From: Saltatorellus ferox
GTDB lineage: Bacteria > Planctomycetota > UBA1135 > GCA-002686595
Direction: 5' to 3'
NCBI GenBank assembly: GCA_007751475.1
Contig: CP036434.1
Coordinates: 1,426,001 to 1,490,000 of the forward strand
Length of the DNA stretch: 64,000 nucleotides
The notes below the pieces were generated by a model, which worked only from the letters and a program-made list of their open reading frames with translations, was not told where the DNA came from and did no database searches. This document shows, piece by piece, positions 1 to 7,732 of this stretch (the stretch's first letter is position 1; the number at the start of each line of letters is the position of its first letter). The position numbers were made by a program, and so were the translations under genes.

Positions 1-292
1 CGTCGGCGCGGAACTCGGACTCGAGGTCCGAGCCGTCGAGGACCGTGGTCAGGAGTTCGACCGGCCCGGTGGAGGCGAGGCTGTAGTAGCTGCGACGTCC
101 CGCGCGGCGGTCGATGACAAGCCCGACGTCCTTGAGCTGGGTGAGCTGGGTGGAGATCCGGCTCTGGCCCATGTTCAGGATCTCCTGGAGCTCGGAGACC
201 GCGAGTTCCCCTTTACGCAGGAGGTTGAGCACCCGCAGACGGGTCTCGTCACCGAGGGTCTTGAGCAGGCGGGAGGTATGGGTGAGGCTCAT
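1..292 (-). CDS. ArsR-family HTH transcriptional regulator, partial (3' end outside window)
   Basis: Reading from the ATG at 290-292 on the minus strand gives an uninterrupted frame to the window edge (97 complete codons). It encodes a winged helix-turn-helix typical of ArsR/SmtB regulators: MSLTHTSRLLKTLGDETRLR, then a recognition helix containing MGQSRISTQLTQLKD and a wing with DRRAGRRSYYSL. The ELQEILNMGQSRIS type is known from ArsR proteins fused to a SAM-dependent methyltransferase or linked to S-adenosylhomocysteine metabolism. Whether a methyltransferase domain follows cannot be seen. No metal-binding cysteine pair is visible in the part present. A direct repeat upstream may be its operator. 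Confidence 0.85.
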   Translation of the reverse strand, partial: MSLTHTSRLLKTLGDETRLRVLNLLRKGELAVSELQEILNMGQSRISTQLTQLKDVGLVIDRRAGRRSYYSLASTGPVELLTTVLDGSDLESEFRAD

Positions 293-348
293 GTGGATGG
301 GCTGGGGCGCGCGAGGGCGAATCCTAGCTCATCGGCATTTCTCGATCT

Positions 349-372
349 GTTGATATCCCAATAAGTTGATAT
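349..372 (-). promoter_or_regulatory. Candidate operator: direct repeat GTTGATAT upstream of the ArsR gene
   Basis: GTTGATAT occurs at 349-356 and again at 365-372, 16 bp apart (about 1.5 helical turns). The pair sits 57-80 bp upstream of the ArsR start and is framed by an outer inverted repeat CTCGAT (341-346) / ATCGAG (375-380). ArsR-type dimers bind A/T-rich repeats of this sort near their own promoter, so autoregulation is a reasonable inference. There is no direct proof. Confidence 0.35.
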
Positions 373-380
373 GTATCGAG

Positions 381-881
381 GGCGCCCCGAAACTGGGCGT
401 GGCAGGGCGTCGCGATACCGCCATGGGCCAGGGACTCGCGCGCAGATGCAGCCGAAAAAATGAGCCCCTGCGCCTCCCATGGATAGGGGGGCGCCGGGGC
501 TGGTTGGCAGGCGGCAGCTTCGTCCTGATACGAGCAGGACGCATCTCTCCCGATTCACTGCGGGGCCCGATCCGATCGTCTAGCTTCCCCCGGATCGACT
601 CAATCAGGGCGGCAGAGGCTCTGGCAGGCGTTTCCCCCGGCTGAGAAACCCGCGTAAGCGGGCGCGGCGGGAGTGCAAGTTCTCCCTCCAATCAGCCAGA
701 GTTACCCCGTGGGTCGATCTCGGTAGACGATGGAACGGGCGCCCGAAGGTTCGGGTCACCTGTCTACTCCTCTGAACGCAAGGCGGAGGCAGGTCCGCCA
801 CATTTCATGGCAGAAATGTCATGTCTCTCGGGGAGGGCGAGCGTCCAGGCTCCAGCGACGGCATGTCGCGGACGCGATCGC
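381..881. other. Intergenic stretch with no supported gene
   Basis: This stretch lies between the candidate ArsR operator and the end of hemH. Short open frames exist on both strands but overlap one another and show no recognisable domain, start context or protein-like composition. No tRNA, riboswitch or strong terminator hairpin was recognised. It may hold the ArsR promoter and the 3' region of hemH. Confidence 0.5.
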
Positions 882-1946
882 TCAGCGGACCGGTAGATGT
901 CGGCGGACGATCTTGGTCGCGCCGCGCACCCACCGCTCGGACGAGTTCAGGGAGGGGATGAGCCGAAGCTCTTCTCCGCCCGCCTTCTTGAAGTCCTCTT
1001 CCGCCCGGATCCCGATCTCCTCGATCGTTTCCAGGCAATCGGCCACGAAGGAAGGGCAGAAGACGGCGAGCTTCTTCACGCCGCGCTTCGCCAGCTCCAC
1101 CACCTCGAAGTCCGTGTAGGGACGGAGCCATGGGGTTCGGCCGAGCCGCGACTGGTAGGCGGCGGAGACGTGCGTGGGGTTGAGCTCGAGCGCGCTCTGG
1201 ATGGCGGCGGTCGTCGCGTGGCAGTGGGCGCCGTAGCACTGGCGGTTCGCGAAGCCGATCGACTCGCAGCAGTCGGGGGTCTTCAGGCAATGCTGGCCGG
1301 TCGCGTCGCTCTTCGTCACGTGGCGCTCGGGGAGCCCGTGGTAGCTGAAAAGGACGTGGTCGGGCTGCATCTCGTCGAGAACGGGGCGCGCGACCTCGGC
1401 GAACGATTCGATGAACTCCGGGTCGTCGTAGAATGGCGGCACGATGCGAAGGAAGGGCGTGTTCCAGAGCTTGGACGCCTCGGCGTAGATCGCTTCCACC
1501 GCGGAGCCCGTCGAGCTCGACGCGTACTGGGGGAAGAGCGGGAAGACCACGATCTCGTCGCAGCCTGCCTTCTGGAGCTGGGCGAGGCCCGCCGCGATCG
1601 ACGGGTTGCCGTAGCGCATGGCGAGGACCACGACCGCCTCGGGGATGTGCTGGGCGATCTCCTTCGCGAGTGCTTCGCCGTGGAAGAGCAGCGGCGAGCC
1701 CATGTCGGTCCAGACCTCCCGGTAAGCCTCCGCCGACTTGGCGGGGCGCGTCGGAAGGATGATCAGGTTGAGCAGCGCCGCCCGGCCGACGGGGTTGATA
1801 TCGAGCACCCGCGGATCCGAAAGGAACTGACGCAGGTAGCGCCGGACCTCGGGCGTCTCGGGCGCGTCCGGCGTGCCCAGGTTGATCAGGAGGACGCCGG
1901 GGCGACCGTGGTGCGGGTGGGTCAGTTTGGGTGAAGCTTCGGGCAT
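882..1946 (-). CDS. hemH: Ferrochelatase
   Basis: A 354-residue protein, the usual length for HemH. It inserts Fe2+ into protoporphyrin IX (or, in coproporphyrin-dependent bacteria, into coproporphyrin III) as a last step of heme synthesis. Visible family features are LLINLGTPDAP at residues 19-29, the catalytic-histidine motif FSYHGLPERH (H203), and the C-terminal signature FCPSFVADCLETIEEI (residues 296-311). A cysteine-rich insert at 220-242 (C220, C226, C227, C237, C242) resembles the segment that ligates a [2Fe-2S] cluster in some bacterial ferrochelatases, but whether a cluster forms is unknown. The gene is divergent from the AsmA-like gene, with about 95 bp between starts. Confidence 0.95.
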   Translation of the reverse strand: MPEASPKLTHPHHGRPGVLLINLGTPDAPETPEVRRYLRQFLSDPRVLDINPVGRAALLNLIILPTRPAKSAEAYREVWTDMGSPLLFHGEALAKEIAQHIPEAVVVLAMRYGNPSIAAGLAQLQKAGCDEIVVFPLFPQYASSSTGSAVEAIYAEASKLWNTPFLRIVPPFYDDPEFIESFAEVARPVLDEMQPDHVLFSYHGLPERHVTKSDATGQHCLKTPDCCESIGFANRQCYGAHCHATTAAIQSALELNPTHVSAAYQSRLGRTPWLRPYTDFEVVELAKRGVKKLAVFCPSFVADCLETIEEIGIRAEEDFKKAGGEELRLIPSLNSSERWVRGATKIVRRHLPVR

Positions 1947-2041
1947 ATCGACGGAGAGATTGAACTCGATCGGAGCGCGTGACCATGAAATTCGCCCTAT
2001 GCGCCCTCATCGGACGCAGAATTGCGACCAAGATTGGGGGC

Positions 2042-4126
2042 ATGAACCACGACTCGAACGTCGACAGCCCCAGGTCCGAAGCCGATGCACTCTCTTCCAG
2101 CGGCGGTCCTTCCGGGAGCCGCGCCCTGCGCTGGCTCGGACGGATCGGGATCGTGCTCGTGCTGCTTCTCATCGCGGCCGTGACGATCGGTCCGAGCCTC
2201 GCGGGCAAGTGGCTGCGCGGGGAGATCGAGCGGCAGGCAGGGGAGCGGGTCAACGGACGCGTGACGATCGACGAGCTGAAGCTTTCCTTGAACGGCAAGG
2301 CGCGGCTCACGGGACTCGCCCTCGAAGACGCGGCGGGGAATCTCGTGGCCCGCGTGCCCGAGGCGAAGGTCGACGTGGGGCTGCGTTCGCTGCTGACCGG
2401 AAAGCGCGATGTCTCCGCAGTGGTCACGGACGCGGAGATCGAGCTCGTGCGCGACGGGGAAGGAACCTGGAACCTCGACGGGCTCATGATTCCGAGCGAA
2501 GAGAGCGCGGACGAGGAGAGCGACGACGGCGAGGGCATGAGCCTCCCCGAGCTGGACCTCCACGGGCGCCTCGAAGTCGTGAACGCGACGGTCACGGTGC
2601 GATCTCCGGAAACGGTGCTGACGCTGCGCGAGGTGACGTTCGGGGCGGGGCTCGACGGGAACCGGCGTGGGCTCACCATCGAGTCCAGTGCGAGCGTGTT
2701 CGGCGGCGAAGGCAGTGCGGGAGACTTCGTGCTGAAGACGGTGATCTGGCCCAAGGCCGGGGACGGCGCAACCCTGAGCGAGCTGAGCATCACGTCGCTC
2801 GACCTCGGGGTCGTCGAGGAAGCCATGAAGCTCGTCGGCTCGCCACTGGAAGCGGGCAGCGTGCTCGAAGGCGTGTTGACGGTGAAGGTGAGCGGCTCCC
2901 TCGGCGATCTCGATCCGGCGGGTGCGTTCGAGGTACAGGCCACCGGGCAAATCGAGAACCTGAAGGTCGACATCCGCCAGGGCGGACTCGAGGCCCTGAA
3001 GTTCGACGATCGCCTGGCGACCCTGAGCGCGAACGCGTCGCGCACCGCGGCGGGCGCGGAGCCGAAGGCAAACGTGGATCTCGGCGGGCGCGACGGAAAG
3101 CTGAGCGCGAACGTGCGCTGGGACGGCGCGGCGGACGTCGGGCTCGTCGCAGACGTCAAGGTCGACGGGCTGAACGCTTCCGCGGGGCTCGAGCCACTGC
3201 TGGCCCGCGTGCACCCGGTCTTCGCGAGCGCGCAGGCGATCGACGGGGCGGCGGTGGACGCGCTCGTGTCCAGCACGGTGCACGTGACGTACGACGCGCC
3301 GCTGACCTTGGAGACGCTGAAGGGCGGCTGGGAGGCGCTGCCGAAGGAGCCGCTGCAGGGGACGGGGAGCCTTTCGGTGGACGAGGGGCTCGTGGAGACG
3401 TCGCCGTTCTTCCGGGAGGTGCTGCAGACGTTCGGTCAGCCGGCGAACCCGACGTTCGATCTGAAGCCGCTCGGCTTCGCGGTGCAGCAGGGGCGGCTGA
3501 ACTACACGAACCCGTGGACGTGGACGATCCAGGGGACGGAGACGCGCTTCGCGGGGTCCGTCGGGCTTGGCGGCGATCTGGACCTGAAGTGGGTGGTGCC
3601 GGTGACCGGTGGGCTGGCCCGGCAAAATCGCGTGTTCGAGGCGATCGCCGGGGAGACGTTCGAGGTCGCCCTCGGCGGCACGCTGACGAAGCCGACGTTC
3701 AACCTCGTCGGCGCGCTCTCGTCCCTGGCGAAGCGCGCGGCGAAGAAAGAGCTGGATCAGCGTCTGCAGGAAGAGAAGCAGAAGCTGCAGGAGAAGCTGC
3801 GGAAGGAGCTCGAGGACAAGGCGAAGGGCAAGGTCGGCGAGGCGCTCGAGGACGTGATCGGTGGAGACGCTGGCAAGGTCATCGACGAGGTGCTCGGCGG
3901 CAAGGTCCCGGTCAAGTCGCTGGAGGAGGCCGCGAAGGGGGTCATCGGCAGCGGGATCACCGGAGCCCAGGGTGCGGCCGATCTGCTCAAGAGCGCGGAC
4001 GCTCTGTGGAAGGAAGGCAAGAAGGCCGAGGCGGCGGTGCTCTACAAGCGAATCCGCGACGAGTTCTCGATCTCGCCAACCTATCTCCTGAACAAGAAGC
4101 GCATCAAGGATCGCCAGAACGGTTAG
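2042..4126 (+). CDS. AsmA-like envelope protein with one N-terminal membrane anchor
   Basis: A 694-residue protein. A hydrophilic N-terminus is followed by one membrane helix (about residues 33-52), then a long beta-rich region starting with a segment typical of the AsmA family (residues containing GKWLRGEIERQAGERVNGRV). The C-terminus is a lysine/glutamate-rich coiled coil (about 565-600). AsmA-family proteins sit in the envelope and are linked to lipid transport or outer-membrane biogenesis; that role is inferred from the family. I chose the ATG at 2042 because the frame upstream (to 1979) encodes an implausible leader, and GGGGG lies just before 2042. It is the first gene of a plus-strand run. 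Confidence 0.75.
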   Translation: MNHDSNVDSPRSEADALSSSGGPSGSRALRWLGRIGIVLVLLLIAAVTIGPSLAGKWLRGEIERQAGERVNGRVTIDELKLSLNGKARLTGLALEDAAGNLVARVPEAKVDVGLRSLLTGKRDVSAVVTDAEIELVRDGEGTWNLDGLMIPSEESADEESDDGEGMSLPELDLHGRLEVVNATVTVRSPETVLTLREVTFGAGLDGNRRGLTIESSASVFGGEGSAGDFVLKTVIWPKAGDGATLSELSITSLDLGVVEEAMKLVGSPLEAGSVLEGVLTVKVSGSLGDLDPAGAFEVQATGQIENLKVDIRQGGLEALKFDDRLATLSANASRTAAGAEPKANVDLGGRDGKLSANVRWDGAADVGLVADVKVDGLNASAGLEPLLARVHPVFASAQAIDGAAVDALVSSTVHVTYDAPLTLETLKGGWEALPKEPLQGTGSLSVDEGLVETSPFFREVLQTFGQPANPTFDLKPLGFAVQQGRLNYTNPWTWTIQGTETRFAGSVGLGGDLDLKWVVPVTGGLARQNRVFEAIAGETFEVALGGTLTKPTFNLVGALSSLAKRAAKKELDQRLQEEKQKLQEKLRKELEDKAKGKVGEALEDVIGGDAGKVIDEVLGGKVPVKSLEEAAKGVIGSGITGAQGAADLLKSADALWKEGKKAEAAVLYKRIRDEFSISPTYLLNKKRIKDRQNG

Positions 4127-4284
4127 CCCGGCTCGCGCGTAGCGGATGTGTTCAATCTGGCGTGCTCGCGAATTTGGCCGGATCCACGGGTCGCGCGTTG
4201 CGAACAAGTACGCGCGGCGCGGGTCGTCCCCGTCCAAGCCTCACTTTTCCTGAACCCTGACAACCCTGAACCCACCTTCTCGCC

Positions 4285-5112
4285 ATGAAACTCATCGCCC
4301 CCCTTGCCTTCGCGGTCCTCTCCCTGGGAACGCTCGCGGCTTCTCCCCTCTCCGTTCATCGCCCGGTGGCTCAGCATCCCCAGGATGGGCCAGGCAACAT
4401 CGTCGAGGTGGCCACCGAGGCCGGGAGCTTCGGCACCCTGCTGGCGGCGGCCAAGGCCGCCGGGCTCGTCGATGCGCTTACGGGCCAGGGGCCCCTGACG
4501 GTTCTGGCGCCCACGGATGAGGCTTTCGAGGCGCTCGGGAAGGAGACGATCGCGAACCTTCTGAAGCCGGAGAACCGTGAGACGCTGAAGACGATCCTGA
4601 CCTACCACGTGATCTCGGGGAAGGTCGAGGCGAAGGACGCGCTGCGCGCCGGTTCCGCGGCGACGCTGGCCGGGCCGGAGGTGAGCTTCTCGCTCGTGGG
4701 CGGAAAGCTCCTGGTCAACGGCGAGGTGTCGGTGCTCGCCAACGACATCGCAGCGTCGAACGGTGTGATCCATGTGATCAACGAGGTCCTGATCCCGCCG
4801 ACGCCGAAGCCCGAGGGGCGGCTGGTGGTCGGATTCTTCTCGGAGCGGCCGGGCGAGGAGCTGGCGCGCTACCTCGGCGTCGACCGGAACGCGACGCTGC
4901 TCGTGTCGTCGGTGACGAAGGGGAGCGAGGCCGAGGCGGCCGGGCTTCGTGCCTATGACCTGATCGTCGGCGTGAATGGGCGCGCGGCGACGAGCGAGGT
5001 GATCGGCGAGGAGAAGGAGAAAGCCGGCTACGGCGGGGCGATCCACCTCGACATCCTGCGCAAGGGCCAGAAGATGACCGTGGACGCGAAGGTGGGAGTC
5101 GAAGAGGGCTGA
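4285..5112 (+). CDS. Exported fasciclin (FAS1) and PDZ domain protein
   Basis: A 275-residue protein with a clear signal peptide (MKLIAPLAFAVLSLGTLAAS). A FAS1 domain covers about residues 38-172, with the family landmarks LTVLAPTDEAFEAL, LTYHVISGKV and NGVIHVINEVLIP. A PDZ-like domain follows (about 178-270), with the carboxylate-binding loop region RLVVGFF and the AAGLRAYDLIVGVNG motif. FAS1 mediates adhesion or ligand binding and PDZ recognises peptide C-termini. The substrate is unknown, and the two-domain combination is unusual. There is no protease domain. Confidence 0.85.
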   Translation: MKLIAPLAFAVLSLGTLAASPLSVHRPVAQHPQDGPGNIVEVATEAGSFGTLLAAAKAAGLVDALTGQGPLTVLAPTDEAFEALGKETIANLLKPENRETLKTILTYHVISGKVEAKDALRAGSAATLAGPEVSFSLVGGKLLVNGEVSVLANDIAASNGVIHVINEVLIPPTPKPEGRLVVGFFSERPGEELARYLGVDRNATLLVSSVTKGSEAEAAGLRAYDLIVGVNGRAATSEVIGEEKEKAGYGGAIHLDILRKGQKMTVDAKVGVEEG

Positions 5113-5161
5113 AATCCGCCTTTCTCGCAACCTCCGCGCGCCGCCCCGGATACTGGGTGGC

Positions 5162-5878
5162 GTGAAGCCAGCTTCGACCTCCATCCTGCGCCCTTTCGAG
5201 GAGCGCCTGCTCGCCGAGCTGCAGAGGCTGCAGCGCCACGCCGAGCAGCGTGCCGCGGATCGGGCAGCTGCCGACGACCTCGTTCAGGAGACGCTTCTGC
5301 GTGCCTGGCGGGGTCGCGCTTCGTTCGATCCCGAGCGGGAGCTCTGGCCGTGGCTTCGGGTCGTGGCGGACAACGCGGCAAGTCGGCGCGCGGAGGTCGA
5401 GGCGCGGCAGCCCGAGACGGATCGAGCGATCGCCGTCGAGCTGGAGCCGGACGGCTCCGAGCCGGAGCGTGAGCCTCCCTTCGACGTGCGACCGTTCCTG
5501 GAGAAGCTCCGAGCGGAAGAGCGCGAGGTCGTGGAGCGCTTCTACTTCGGTGGCGCGAGCATCGCGGAGATCGCGCGGGATCGGAGCTGCGCCGAGGGGA
5601 CGGTGAAATCCCAGCTCAGCCGGGCGCGGATGCGGTTGGCCGGGATGCTCGCAGGGCTCGTTCTCGGTCTCGGCGCGCTCATGTGGTGGTTCTGGCCGCC
5701 GCCGCCGCTGGAGCCGGCTCCCGCGCGGCTCGCCTATCACTCGCTCACCGTCGAGCACATCGAGCCGGAGCCAGCGAAGCTCGCTGTTCGCGACCTTTCG
5801 AAGACCACTCGCCGCGGATGGACCGTGGTGGGGGCCGTGACCGCCGAGACCCAGGACTCCCCGCCAGGGGACCAGTGA
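5162..5878 (+). CDS. ECF-type sigma-70 factor with a C-terminal transmembrane tail
   Basis: A 238-residue protein starting at GTG 5162. Region 2 is visible as DDLVQETLLRAWRG and WPWLRVVADNAASRR. Region 4 is visible as EEREVVERFYFGGASIAEIA followed by EGTVKSQLSRARMRL. Right after region 4 comes a membrane helix (MLAGLVLGLGALMWWFW) and an extracytoplasmic tail of about 70 residues. This suggests a sigma factor tethered to the membrane, possibly controlled by its own tail instead of a separate anti-sigma factor (inference). Only 2 bp separate its stop from the next gene, so the two are probably co-transcribed. Confidence 0.85.
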   Translation: MKPASTSILRPFEERLLAELQRLQRHAEQRAADRAAADDLVQETLLRAWRGRASFDPERELWPWLRVVADNAASRRAEVEARQPETDRAIAVELEPDGSEPEREPPFDVRPFLEKLRAEEREVVERFYFGGASIAEIARDRSCAEGTVKSQLSRARMRLAGMLAGLVLGLGALMWWFWPPPPLEPAPARLAYHSLTVEHIEPEPAKLAVRDLSKTTRRGWTVVGAVTAETQDSPPGDQ

Positions 5879-5880
5879 CC

Positions 5881-6843
5881 ATGATGTGGATTCTTCTAGC
5901 TACCGCTCTGCTCTTTGCGCCGCCTGCGGCGGACTCGGAGGTGTTCTCGGTGGGAGCCCTGACCGGCGCCAATGAACTCGAGGAGCTCCGCGAAGCCGTG
6001 CTGCAGGACGGTCTCCCCGTTTCGGTTCGCCGGGCGTCCCTGGACCGCTACACCGAACTCGTGAGGAGCGGTGAGGCTGAGACCAAGGTCGAGGAGATCG
6101 CGTCCAACATCCGGGCGTTCGTCGAGCCCGCTGCGGATGCAGGCTTCGAGGTGACGGTCGAGTCGGCGGGCGAACTCCGCGTTGCCGGGACGGCGGATCA
6201 GTTGCGATGGGTCGAGTCCTTCTTGGAGGCCGCGTCCGACGAGGGCTTCCTGGATTCGTTCGTGGACGTGAAGCTCGAGATCTATCGACTTCCGATGGGG
6301 CAGACCGAGGGCCTCACGGCGGGCTTGACCATGAACGCCGAGGAGCTGGCCGCTCTGAAGGCGAAGCTCGCAAAGATCGACGGTATGGCGCTTGTGACGG
6401 CCCCACGTGTGATCACCGACGTGGGCGCCAGGGCGAACATGACGCTTGTCGAGGAGACGGCGTACATCAAGGACTTCGAGCTGACGTTCTTTCCGGACCG
6501 AGAGCAAGCGATCGCGGACCCCGTGGTGGGAGTGGTTCACGAGGGGCTCTTCATCGATCTGCGGGCTCTGCCTGTCGCGAGGGGCACGCTGATGCTCAAG
6601 GCGGATATCCGTACGGCGTCGCTCAAGCGGCCGATCCGAGAAGAAACGCGTAAGGCGGTCCCTGGCGGTGGAGCGGACTTGACGGTGCAAGTGCCGGAAG
6701 TGCGCGAGGTGAAGGCGGCCGTGCAGTTCGAGGTGAAGGAGGGGACATCGGTGGTGCTGTCGACCGTGGATCCCGGCTTCGAGGGCGAGGCAGAGCAAGA
6801 ACTGCTGATGGTGATCACCGCGGTGCTGACGAAGGACGAGTAG
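5881..6843 (+). CDS. Exported protein with a secretin-like C-terminal domain
   Basis: A 320-residue protein from the ATG at 5881, with a signal peptide (MMWILLATALLFAPPAADS). The second half has the pattern of the secretin-type beta domain of GspD-like proteins: ALVTAPRVITDVGARANM, then a long insert, and a C-terminal TSVVLSTVDPGFEGE...LLMVITAVL. It is far shorter than real secretins and lacks their N-domains, so it is unlikely to form a secretion pore. Close coupling to the upstream sigma factor suggests that it is regulated by, or signals to, that factor. Function unknown. Confidence 0.6.
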   Translation: MMWILLATALLFAPPAADSEVFSVGALTGANELEELREAVLQDGLPVSVRRASLDRYTELVRSGEAETKVEEIASNIRAFVEPAADAGFEVTVESAGELRVAGTADQLRWVESFLEAASDEGFLDSFVDVKLEIYRLPMGQTEGLTAGLTMNAEELAALKAKLAKIDGMALVTAPRVITDVGARANMTLVEETAYIKDFELTFFPDREQAIADPVVGVVHEGLFIDLRALPVARGTLMLKADIRTASLKRPIREETRKAVPGGGADLTVQVPEVREVKAAVQFEVKEGTSVVLSTVDPGFEGEAEQELLMVITAVLTKDE

Positions 6844-6853
6844 TCCAGCGGAC

Positions 6854-7588
6854 TCAGCTGCGGGCCCGCACGGCCGAGATCACCCGACGCATCGGAGTGA
6901 TCCCCTCCGCGATCTCCTGCCACTTCACGCGGTAGCCCGCCGCCTCCAGCGCGTACGTCCGATGCACATCGATCGCGACGTCCGCGCCCAGCGCGTTCTT
7001 CAAGGACTCGGGCGCCGGGTGCAGTCGATGCGGCCGGCAACACGGGAGCGCAGCGAACGCTCCCCTGGCTCCGATCGCCAGCTCCATCGCCGCATCCGTC
7101 CGCAGGCCGCAGGCGTGAACCGCGATCACCCCGGTGCCCTCGGGCAGCTCCATTCGCTTCAGCTGCTCCACTCGCCACTGGATCTTCTCGCGCGCCCAGG
7201 GAGCGACCTCATCGGCGGCGTCCAGCAGCACGTCCGCGCTCGCTGGCCGCTCCCGGTCGATCAATAGCACCTTTTGGACCTCGCGCTCGAAGATCGCGAA
7301 CAGGAGCCCCGCGAGACCGTGCCCGCAGCACAGGTCCGCCACCGCCGCGCCCCGCACTCGCTTGCGCACCAGCTCGAAGGTCTCCGTGGCTTCGAAGAGC
7401 TCCTTCGCCGGCAGCGCACTGCGCTCGCATAGAGCCCGCGCCAGCGCCGCCGGCAGCCCATCGCCCGGGAACTGCTCGGCGTCACGCGGCCGCAGGCTGG
7501 CCCGGGAACCGATCCACGGGGAGCCCGCGTCGATGTGCCGGTAGAAGCGCAGGCGCGCGTCCCGGGCGGCGGTGAGTTTCTCGGTCAA
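6854..7588 (-). CDS. Probable class I SAM-dependent methyltransferase
   Basis: About 244 residues if the TTG at 7586-7588 is the start. No ATG or GTG in frame gives a better start, so the 5' end is uncertain. Motif I appears as VADLCCGHGLAGLLF and motif II as VLLIDRERP. Further on are HACGLRTDAAMELAI and a cysteine-containing FAALPCCRPHRLHP. The CCxPH element and C-terminal RTYALEAAGYRVKW resemble uncharacterised methyltransferase-domain proteins; the substrate cannot be named. The same frame stays open far upstream over the neighbouring plus-strand gene, which is an artefact of high GC. It is convergent with the secretin-like gene (10 bp apart). Confidence 0.6.
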   Translation of the reverse strand: MTEKLTAARDARLRFYRHIDAGSPWIGSRASLRPRDAEQFPGDGLPAALARALCERSALPAKELFEATETFELVRKRVRGAAVADLCCGHGLAGLLFAIFEREVQKVLLIDRERPASADVLLDAADEVAPWAREKIQWRVEQLKRMELPEGTGVIAVHACGLRTDAAMELAIGARGAFAALPCCRPHRLHPAPESLKNALGADVAIDVHRTYALEAAGYRVKWQEIAEGITPMRRVISAVRARS

Positions 7589-7732
7589 GATGCGCTCGAA
7601 TGAAGACGACAGGCAGGTAGGGGAGGCCGCCCATCGTAAAGGCCCTGTGGGCCAGCGGGTCCAGCCCCCTTCAGGAAGCAGTCTGCGCCTAAGCTCGGCA
7701 GCTCGATCCCCATTCAGCCCCCTCCACTCTCC

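Noticed and set aside
600..700. Possible riboswitch between the ArsR gene and hemH
   Set aside because: GC-rich hairpins are present but no conserved box of the cobalamin, SAM, SAH, TPP or c-di-GMP classes could be matched.
1979..2041. Earlier start for the AsmA-like protein
   Set aside because: The extra 21 residues show no leader features, and the ATG at 2042 follows a G-rich ribosome-binding candidate.
805..3276. Long minus-strand open frame (823 codons) over hemH and the AsmA-like gene
   Set aside because: Antisense to two clear genes, Ser/Pro/Arg-rich composition and no domain; typical of GC-rich DNA.
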